From Neisseriaceae bacterium (lineage in GTDB: Bacteria; Pseudomonadota; Gammaproteobacteria; Burkholderiales; UBA11063), in assembly GCA_947499925.1 (NCBI GenBank), contig CANMQR010000067.1, positions 1 through 5,172 on the forward strand: a DNA stretch of 5,172 nucleotides, given 5' to 3'. The notes under the pieces are model-generated. The model had not been told where the DNA came from, did no database searches, and worked only from the letters and a program-made list of their open reading frames with translations. Position numbers and translations under genes: made by a program. How positions within the stretch are numbered: position 1 is the stretch's first letter; every line of letters starts with the position of its first letter. Shown here one piece after another: positions 1 to 5,172 of the stretch.

Positions 1-2
1 GT

Positions 3-1874
3 AGTTATGGTATCACTGCTTCTGAATTAAAACTCGGTAATATATTTGCAACAAATACCGCTAATGATTTATTTTTGTTTTTAAATTCAATATTTGATTT
101 AAGTAATCGTAAAAATTTTATTAAAGCAATTACTAGCAAGTTATTTAATTTTAACTTAAGTAATTTAGTAAACTTTAATGATAATAAACAATTACAGATC
201 TTATTGCAAGATTTTTATTATTACCAGCAAACCTGGAGTAGCAAGGGGATAATCTCTTTAGTTTATGCTTTATTTAATCGTCTATTTCAAAATAGTGGTT
301 ATAGCCTAAACAATCGTGAATTATCAAATATTTGGCAATTGGCAGAATTACTAAATAGAAGTAGCACTACTAATCAAACTGAGTTATTGTTTTGGTTTCA
401 CCAAAAGATTATTAACTCTACTAATGCTACAGATATAGATGGTCAGAATGAAGAGCTAGTGCGACTAGATAATGATAATGAACAAATACTTGTTACAACC
501 CAGCATAAGTCAAAAGGGCTTGAATTTGATATAGTGTTTTGCCCATTTTTTAAAAGTAATCAAAGTTTTGATACTAAACAACTGCCATTTTTTAGTAGCT
601 ATTCTTATGATGGAGTTTTTAACTCATCAATGGTAATGGATGAAACTCTTGGAAGGTATATACTTGATAAGGGTAATAAGGAGTCGCAGCGTTTAAATTA
701 TGTAGCTCTTACAAGAGCTAAGTCGCGCCTCTATATATATCTAAAACAGCCAACAATTCTTAAAAGTGGTAAGTATGATGCCCGTGAAAAACCAGATAAG
801 ATTACTGAATTATTTGGCTATGTCAAAGATAAGCCTGATGATTTATCTCATCCACTATTTAATTATTCTAAGTTTTTCTCAAACAATCCACAAGATGGAT
901 TTAAAAAATCTTTAAGTGGAGTTATTGCTTATAATCGAGATTCAATTAGTAATAATGAACTTAAATTGCTACGTTTTATTGATACTGAAGCAATGGATAG
1001 AAAAACTAATTTAATTAATGTTAATATTAGTCCCACGCCAACATTTTATCGTCAAAGCTATACTCTATTAACTAAAACCAATGAGCCAAGCAAATATAGT
1101 GATAATGACGATACGACTAATTCTATTGCAGAGTTGCAATATCGCTATTCTATATTATCCGATAAAGAGTGTAGTGGAGCTACATTTGGGGTATTATTTC
1201 ATCATTTATGCGAAAACTATCCTGTGGATCAAGACAAGCTACGCTCAATTCTTATAGAATATAATATTGATAATGAAATATATCGTGATGAATTAACTAC
1301 AATGCTTGATGAGGCATTTAGTTATCCTGTTTTGGATAATTATGGGATAGGTGATTTTACTAATAGCATGCATGAGCTTGAATTTAATCTCTCAATCAAA
1401 AGTACTGTTACAATTTCTAAAGATATTTATTTATTAATGAGTCATTATTTTGGCGAACAGCATCCATTTACGATAGCCTCTCGAAGTTTAGGCACAATAG
1501 AGCAGGGCTTTTTAGTTGGTTTTATTGATTTATTATTTGAACATAAAGGACAATACTTTGTACTTGATTATAAAACTAATACTCTAACTGACTACACATC
1601 AACTTCAGATATAAATAATGTTGATAACCCACTTATTATTTCAATGGCAGAACATCATTATTATTTACAGTATTTACTTTACTTAGTAGCAGTCAAACGT
1701 TACTTAGAACAAAGACTTAAAATTGAGGATGCAAGTCACCTTCTAGGTGGTGCGGCTTATTATTATGTTAGAGGTATTTATACTACTAGTAGACCACAAG
1801 GAGTATTTATTGATAAAAATTGTCAAAATATAGTTAGTGAATTGGATAAATTATTTTATCCAATTCAGATATAG
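3..1874 (+). CDS. recB: RecBCD exonuclease V beta subunit RecB, C-terminal part (5' end outside window)
   Basis: This is the C-terminal 623 residues of RecB, the 3'-5' SF1A helicase and sole nuclease subunit of RecBCD, which works with RecC and RecD on double-strand ends in the cytoplasm. The frame is open from the window edge, so the protein starts upstream. Counting visible residues, helicase motif V is HKSKGLEF (168-175) and motif VI is YVALTRAK (233-240, Arg238 present). The RecB-type nuclease domain follows: His400 in FGVLFHHL, Asp509 in GFIDLLF, Asp522 and Lys524 in LDYKTN, and Gln556-Tyr557 in YLQYLLY. These match E. coli His956, Asp1067, Asp1080 and Lys1082 with nearly the same spacing, and the distance to the C-terminus also agrees. 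No catalytic residue is missing, so an active nuclease is expected. The end GGAAYYYVRG is RecB-like, which argues against AddA. The gene ends 6 bases before the stop of a convergent gene, and a hairpin lies in its last codons. Confidence 0.95.
   Translation, partial: SYGITASELKLGNIFATNTANDLFLFLNSIFDLSNRKNFIKAITSKLFNFNLSNLVNFNDNKQLQILLQDFYYYQQTWSSKGIISLVYALFNRLFQNSGYSLNNRELSNIWQLAELLNRSSTTNQTELLFWFHQKIINSTNATDIDGQNEELVRLDNDNEQILVTTQHKSKGLEFDIVFCPFFKSNQSFDTKQLPFFSSYSYDGVFNSSMVMDETLGRYILDKGNKESQRLNYVALTRAKSRLYIYLKQPTILKSGKYDAREKPDKITELFGYVKDKPDDLSHPLFNYSKFFSNNPQDGFKKSLSGVIAYNRDSISNNELKLLRFIDTEAMDRKTNLINVNISPTPTFYRQSYTLLTKTNEPSKYSDNDDTTNSIAELQYRYSILSDKECSGATFGVLFHHLCENYPVDQDKLRSILIEYNIDNEIYRDELTTMLDEAFSYPVLDNYGIGDFTNSMHELEFNLSIKSTVTISKDIYLLMSHYFGEQHPFTIASRSLGTIEQGFLVGFIDLLFEHKGQYFVLDYKTNTLTDYTSTSDINNVDNPLIISMAEHHYYLQYLLYLVAVKRYLEQRLKIEDASHLLGGAAYYYVRGIYTTSRPQGVFIDKNCQNIVSELDKLFYPIQI
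1838..1867. repeat. 13-bp perfect inverted repeat (hairpin) in the last codons of recB
   Basis: The arms TGAATTGGATAAA (1838-1850) and TTTATCCAATTCA (1855-1867) are exact reverse complements around a 4-base loop TTAT. The hairpin lies inside the recB reading frame and ends 4 bases before the stop codon. A T-rich run (TTATTTTTTT, 1881-1890) follows on the plus strand after 13 further bases. This is too far for a canonical intrinsic terminator, but the hairpin may still end or stabilise the transcripts of the two converging genes. The repeat is seen directly; its role is inferred. Confidence 0.75.
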
Positions 1875-1880
1875 AGCTAG

Positions 1881-2882
1881 TTATTTTTTTGTGTTATTAT
1901 CAATTATGATTTTATCTTTATATGTATCATAGTCTGAAGGGCAACTCTCAACTAGCATGTCTTTTATTGTACTAGATATTGTTATAGATTTAACATCATT
2001 AAGTGGTATTTTGCCATCATAATGCATTTCGGTGCTATTTATGCCGCCATTTAGTACTAATTTATTAACTAGACTCCAAAATTTCATTCTATCATTTTCA
2101 TTTAATAAAGCAGTAATAATTTCATCTTTATTTTTAAGGGGGCGGATACTAAGTATTGTTAAATATTCATTAAATTTAATCCAGTCACTACTTAGTATAA
2201 TTTGGTCACTCATTATTTCTTGAGCTGCAGCTAATTTTCTTGGATCTAATTTTTTTACTGAAGCACTTTCTTCAAATCCATCCATCAAAAGTTGACGGGC
2301 AATACGAAGATAAGTACTACCCAGTACAGCACCACCATCGTCACCAGGAGCTGCAGTTGATCCCCACGCATTAGGAACTTGGAGTTGATCATCATTTAAT
2401 ATATACAATACATCACCATAAAACTCTGTCATTACAGGACCACCAATACTCGTAAATTCGCATTTTGAAGCTGAGTACATTAAATTATTGTATTTTTTTG
2501 ATGTTTTAAAGACATCGTACTCTTTTTCGTCTTTTGATATATATCCACTATGTAAAATTCTACATAAATTTCCAGATACTCCTGTTCTAAAGATGTAGGG
2601 CTTGAAATTTGGAGCTTCAAATTTAGCTATTAATTGTTTTTCATTCTCGCTCCAGGATTGGCTATTAAAGAGGCTGTCCCAATCCTTCATGTTTTCTGTG
2701 GATTTTTGCGGTAGCTTATTCATAAATGAATTATAATCACTGACATTTGCTAGGATTCCGTCACCACAGTATAGGTGATGTTGGTTGGTGTTTATATTAA
2801 CAATTTCATCTGCAGCGGCTAAATTAAATATACTTAATAAAGAGGCAATAATTAGTAATCGTGGTATGATTTTTGTTTTCAT
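1881..2882 (-). CDS. Exported protein of unknown function, possibly ADP-ribosyltransferase-like
   Basis: I do not recognise this 333-residue protein with certainty. It starts with a clear Sec signal peptide: basic MKTKIIPR, a hydrophobic core, and an AAA cleavage site after Ala24 before Asp-Glu. The mature protein should be in the periplasm or secreted. It has no other membrane segment and four cysteines (39, 107, 141, 314), which could form two disulfides. Three segments fall in the order seen in cholera/pertussis-type (R-S-E) ADP-ribosyltransferases: YIFRTG with Arg99; LMYSAS with Ser137 and Ser139; and FNEYLTILSIRP with Glu239, resembling the Glu-Tyr and following Ile-Pro region of pertussis S1 and ArtA. 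The residue two before Glu239 is Phe rather than the usual Gln or Glu, and overall similarity is weak. A Gly/Asp-rich segment, APGDDGGAVLGS, lies at 178-189. The gene sits between recB and recD on the opposite strand with its own upstream region, which suggests an insertion. The start ATG fits the signal peptide, but the ribosome site is weak (GAAAGAAA-like). Confidence 0.85.
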   Translation of the reverse strand: MKTKIIPRLLIIASLLSIFNLAAADEIVNINTNQHHLYCGDGILANVSDYNSFMNKLPQKSTENMKDWDSLFNSQSWSENEKQLIAKFEAPNFKPYIFRTGVSGNLCRILHSGYISKDEKEYDVFKTSKKYNNLMYSASKCEFTSIGGPVMTEFYGDVLYILNDDQLQVPNAWGSTAAPGDDGGAVLGSTYLRIARQLLMDGFEESASVKKLDPRKLAAAQEIMSDQIILSSDWIKFNEYLTILSIRPLKNKDEIITALLNENDRMKFWSLVNKLVLNGGINSTEMHYDGKIPLNDVKSITISSTIKDMLVESCPSDYDTYKDKIIIDNNTKK

Positions 2883-2943
2883 AATATTTTCAATTTCTTT
2901 CTTTACAATTTAGGGTTTTAAATTAGTATCAGCAAATTTGTTT

Positions 2944-2971
2944 TAAATAAATTAGCCGTATATTAAATCAA
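2944..2971 (-). promoter_or_regulatory. Candidate sigma70 promoter of the exported-protein gene
   Basis: On the minus strand a TTGATT -35-like hexamer (2971-2966) is followed, after a 16-base spacer, by TATTTA (2949-2944). Transcription would start near 2937 and leave a leader of about 54 bases before the ATG. The match is moderate, and in such AT-rich DNA it could arise by chance. An alternative minus-strand -10, TATTAT, overlaps the recD -10 candidate near 2983-2988. Confidence 0.3.
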
Positions 2972-2981
2972 GAAATAATTG

Positions 2982-2987
2982 TATAAT
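2982..2987 (+). promoter_or_regulatory. Candidate -10 element of a recD promoter
   Basis: A perfect TATAAT lies about 100 bases upstream of the recD start, in the divergent intergenic region. No convincing -35 hexamer is found 16-18 bases upstream (the bases there are AT-only), and the extended -10 TG is one base out of register. A promoter is expected somewhere here, because recD is cut off from recB by an opposite-strand gene. This is the best hexamer, but not a proven site. Confidence 0.35.
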
Positions 2988-3030
2988 ACATATTTATAAG
3001 GTTCAACCAAAAACCTAAGTGGTAAAATTT

Positions 3031-3058
3031 ACTTTATTAATTATAAAGTTTGCTTTAT
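3031..3058. repeat. Overlapping short inverted repeats in the recD leader
   Basis: ACTTTAT (3031-3037) and ATAAAGT (3043-3049) are inverted repeats separated by 5 bases. The same ATAAAG (3043-3048) is also complementary to CTTTAT (3053-3058), with a 4-base loop. The central segment can therefore pair with either neighbour, giving two mutually exclusive weak stems, 31 bases before the recD start. This could be an operator or a leader RNA structure. The stems are short and AT-rich, so chance is a real alternative. Confidence 0.35.
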
Positions 3059-3079
3059 CATATACTTTAATACATGCTT

Positions 3080-3083
3080 AGGA
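3080..3083 (+). promoter_or_regulatory. Ribosome binding site that supports the GTG start of recD
   Basis: AGGA lies 6 bases upstream of the GTG at 3090. The frame is open back to a stop at 2997-2999, and there is no other ATG, GTG or TTG codon in between, so this site and GTG decide the start. Confidence 0.65.
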
Positions 3084-3089
3084 ATATTA

Positions 3090-4772
3090 GTGAATAGTGC
3101 TTTTTTTAACTTGTCAAAACAGATAGTAAGTCTAGCTGCGTTAGATTTAACTAGTATTGATAAAACAAATTTAATACAAATTATTGAATCTTTATTTACT
3201 GATATTAGTAATGGGCATAGTTGTAGTAAATTATCAGATTTAAGTAGTAGTATTAGTCTATCACCCAATGACATAACTAAATTATTTAAAAAAAGTGGCA
3301 TAGTTAGTGATTTTTCTATAAAAAATACAGCTCCACAACCGCTATCAATTCTAAAAGTTGATAATGATTATCTGGTATATATTAGTAAATATCTAAACTA
3401 CGAAATTAGCATAAAAAACCAAATTCAATTATTAACAAAATCTTATACTAATTTAGACGATAATTATCAAAATTCAATCAAGATACTAGATGAAATTTCT
3501 TATAATAATAAATTACCTAATATAGAACAATTAGCAGCTATTAAAACTAGTATTCATAATAAATTAAGTTTTATTACTGGTGGGCCTGGTACTGGTAAAA
3601 CAACTACTGTTACATTATTATTATGGCTTTTTTATCAGATTTATGGCTTTGATACTAAAATTAAACTTGCAGCACCGACAGGTAAAGCTAGTAAAAGAGT
3701 TAAAGAGTCAATACAAAGTAATATTGGAGCTTTAAGTGAATATTTGGATATGGGAGCTCTTAACAAGCTTTTAGAAAGTGAGAGTTTCATAACTATTCAT
3801 AAATTATTAGGTGCAAAAAACGATAGTATTTATTTTAGGCATAATAAGGATAATAAACTAGATCTTGATATATTAATTATAGATGAATCCTCAATGGTAA
3901 GTTTGCCACTTTATAGTAAATTATTAGAAGCAATTGATAGTCATACTATACGCCATATAATATTTTTAGGAGATAAAAATCAGTTGTCATCAGTAGAGGA
4001 GGGCTATGTATTTGCATCTCTAATTACGCCTAATTCTAATGATTTATTTACTAATCATGGTAATATAAGTGAACTAATTCAAAGTAAAAGAAGTAGTAAT
4101 GATATCGGAGTTCTTACCAAAGCAATTCTAAATAATAACTTAGATATTATAAAGTCTATGTTAGAGAGTTCAGATAATATGAAACTCTATAAACCGAAAC
4201 TAAAAACTATTTTAGATAATTATTTGAATTTGGAGTCTTTCAATGATTACCTAAATTCGGTAAGATCTGATACTACTAATATATTTGATAAATTTAATCG
4301 ACAATGTATACTTTGTCTGACAAATGTTGGTCTACTAGGTAGTTATAATCTTAATTTGCAAATTGAGAAACATATTAAGCAAAAATTAGCTACTATTGAT
4401 ACTTGGTATAGTGGGCGTCCAATAATTATCCTTAAAAATGATTATGCGCTAGGACTAAATAATGGCGATATTGGTATATGTGTTATAAAAGATGGAGTTA
4501 TTCAAATAATCTTTGAAGATGGGAGGAGTTTTATTCCAGAAATACTACCCAAATTTGATCTAGCATACGCTATTTCAATACATAAATCACAAGGCTCTGA
4601 GTTTAATCATGCTTATGTAGTAATCCCCAATACAAAATGTAGTCGGGAGTTACTTTATACCGCAGTACCTAGCGCAAAAAACTTCCTAACTATATTTTCA
4701 ATTCTAGATATTATAGCAGTAGCTAATCCAACTATTAGAAATACTGGATTAGCTACTGCTATCATGAGATAA
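3090..4772 (+). CDS. recD: RecBCD exonuclease V alpha subunit RecD (5'-3' helicase), with atypical motif VI
   Basis: This 560-residue protein is RecD, the 5'-3' SF1B helicase of RecBCD (E. coli RecD is 608 residues). An N-terminal domain of about 150 residues, presumably contacting RecC, precedes the helicase core. Motifs visible in order are: Walker A GGPGTGKTT (164-172), motif Ia LAAPTGKAS (193-201), TIHKLLG (235-241), Walker B IIDESSM (263-269), motif III LGDKNQLSSVEEG (293-305), motif IV Arg334, the stretch WYSGRPIIILKNDYALGL (439-456) with NNGDIG, and IHKSQGSEF (497-505). Motif VI is odd: the family has SREL-YTAVTRAK, but here it reads SRELLYTAVPSAK, with Pro527-Ser528 replacing Thr-Arg. 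The lost arginine normally contacts the ATP gamma-phosphate. The C-terminal tail TIRNTGLATAI still aligns with the family end, so the frame is intact. The gene starts at GTG with a good AGGA site, follows its own upstream region, and ends 9 bases before a convergent gene. Confidence 0.95.
   Translation: MNSAFFNLSKQIVSLAALDLTSIDKTNLIQIIESLFTDISNGHSCSKLSDLSSSISLSPNDITKLFKKSGIVSDFSIKNTAPQPLSILKVDNDYLVYISKYLNYEISIKNQIQLLTKSYTNLDDNYQNSIKILDEISYNNKLPNIEQLAAIKTSIHNKLSFITGGPGTGKTTTVTLLLWLFYQIYGFDTKIKLAAPTGKASKRVKESIQSNIGALSEYLDMGALNKLLESESFITIHKLLGAKNDSIYFRHNKDNKLDLDILIIDESSMVSLPLYSKLLEAIDSHTIRHIIFLGDKNQLSSVEEGYVFASLITPNSNDLFTNHGNISELIQSKRSSNDIGVLTKAILNNNLDIIKSMLESSDNMKLYKPKLKTILDNYLNLESFNDYLNSVRSDTTNIFDKFNRQCILCLTNVGLLGSYNLNLQIEKHIKQKLATIDTWYSGRPIIILKNDYALGLNNGDIGICVIKDGVIQIIFEDGRSFIPEILPKFDLAYAISIHKSQGSEFNHAYVVIPNTKCSRELLYTAVPSAKNFLTIFSILDIIAVANPTIRNTGLATAIMR
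4713..4762. repeat. 18-bp perfect inverted repeat in the last codons of recD
   Basis: ATAGCAGTAGCTAATCCA (4713-4730) and TGGATTAGCTACTGCTAT (4745-4762) are exact reverse complements around a 14-base loop. Both arms are translated in recD: the left arm as IAVANP and most of the right arm as GLATAI. The hairpin ends 7 bases before the stop codon. No T-run follows on either strand, so it is not a standard intrinsic terminator. It lies at the meeting point of two convergent genes and may end or protect both transcripts. The repeat itself is certain; its function is inferred. Confidence 0.85.
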
Positions 4773-4781
4773 AAATTTATA

Positions 4782-5172
4782 TTAAAATTTTAAAGTAATA
4801 TAATTTTTATTAGCAATATAAGATGGCTTTTTGAATTCGTTAATAAATTGAGTTAACTCCGGGGTTTTAATAATTTTAACATATGATCCGGTGATGCCAA
4901 ATTCATTGGCAATTATATCAATTGGTCGTTTATCGTCTTGTATCAGTTTATCGACAAGGATTTTGTATTCAAGATCTTCCTGCTGAGCCTGAGAAGTTCT
5001 AGTGCTAGAATTTTCTTCAGATTGTGTGGCTTCTTCGCTTGAGAAACCCGTATTAACAGATGGCAGTGTTTCAACATCGGAGCCAAGAACACTGCTACCT
5101 ACTCCACCTTCTTCAATAGTAGTATTTGAAGTCGCTGTAATCTCTTGTGCTATTGTATCTTCACTAAAACTA
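4782..5172 (-). CDS. C-terminal part of a protein of unknown function: acidic linker plus basic HTH-like end (5' end outside window)
   Basis: An open minus-strand frame runs from the window edge to a TAA at 4784-4782, giving 129 visible residues with no start codon inside the window. The first 66 or so residues are Ser/Thr/Glu-rich, with many acidic residues, a single Arg and no Lys, as in a disordered linker. From about residue 67 (DLEYKILVDKLI) the composition becomes basic and helical. The segment IDIIANEFGITGSYVKIIK (84-102) resembles a helix-turn-helix, followed by TPELTQFINEFKKPSY. The protein may bind nucleic acid through this end, but I recognise no family. The frame is trusted because it is long, continues to the edge, and has a composition pattern typical of a linker and domain. 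It converges on recD with a 9-base gap; an AT-only 7-bp inverted repeat (4772-4778 with 4885-like spacing excluded, partner 4785-4791) spans this gap. Confidence 0.7.
   Translation of the reverse strand, partial: SFSEDTIAQEITATSNTTIEEGGVGSSVLGSDVETLPSVNTGFSSEEATQSEENSSTRTSQAQQEDLEYKILVDKLIQDDKRPIDIIANEFGITGSYVKIIKTPELTQFINEFKKPSYIANKNYITLKF

Noticed and set aside
75..77. TTG as a start codon for the first plus-strand frame
   Set aside because: The frame is open upstream to the window edge and the upstream residues (GNIFATNTANDLF) continue the RecB helicase alignment, so this is an internal Leu codon.
2032..2223. 63-codon plus-strand open frame
   Set aside because: It lies wholly antisense to the exported-protein gene, has no ribosome site or recognisable protein, and is best explained as a shadow.
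2999..3016. Short inverted repeat AGGTT / AACCT in the recD leader
   Set aside because: A 5-bp stem with an 8-base loop is too weak to separate from chance in this AT-rich sequence.
3074..3097. Seven-codon ATG frame overlapping the recD GTG start
   Set aside because: It could in principle be a coupled leader peptide, but it has no clear ribosome site of its own and such short frames are common by chance.
3041..3301. 86-codon minus-strand open frame
   Set aside because: It overlaps the recD start region antisense, with no recognisable domain; the RecD frame explains this DNA.
4662..4730. Similarity between GCAGTACCTAGCGCA (motif VI region) and GCAGTAGCTAATCCA (left palindrome arm)
   Set aside because: It would suggest that one was copied from the other, but only 11 of 15 bases match and the RecD alignment explains the first segment, so chance is likely.
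1..5172. tRNA, rRNA, CRISPR array, transposase or phage attachment site
   Set aside because: I saw no cloverleaf, rRNA-like segment, spaced direct repeats or transposase motif; nearly all the window is coding.

Overview
The window is an AT-rich stretch (strong preference for TTA, AAT, GAT and ATT codons) from what is most likely a proteobacterium. It carries two genes of the RecBCD DNA-repair nuclease/helicase. An AT-rich gamma- or betaproteobacterium (Francisella-like or similar) fits, but the genus cannot be fixed from this sequence alone.

Layout from left to right: (1) the C-terminal half of recB on the plus strand, entering from outside the window, with helicase motifs V and VI and the complete nuclease domain; (2) a convergent minus-strand gene for an exported 333-residue protein of unknown function, with a faint resemblance to bacterial R-S-E type ADP-ribosyltransferase toxins; (3) a 207-base divergent intergenic region with candidate promoters for both flanking genes; (4) a full-length recD on the plus strand with a GTG start; (5) the C-terminal 129 residues of a minus-strand gene of unknown function, an acidic Ser/Thr-rich linker followed by a small basic helix-turn-helix-like end.

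RecB (3'-5' helicase and nuclease) and RecD (5'-3' helicase) act together with RecC, not visible here, to process double-strand breaks for recombination and to degrade linear foreign DNA. In E. coli recB and recD are translationally coupled. Here a gene on the opposite strand separates them, so recD probably depends on its own promoter.

The points most worth checking are: a non-canonical helicase motif VI in RecD (Pro-Ser where Thr-Arg is expected); a perfect 18-bp inverted repeat inside the last codons of recD, and a 13-bp one inside the last codons of recB, both at tight convergent gene ends; and the possible ADP-ribosyltransferase identity of the exported protein lying between recB and recD.
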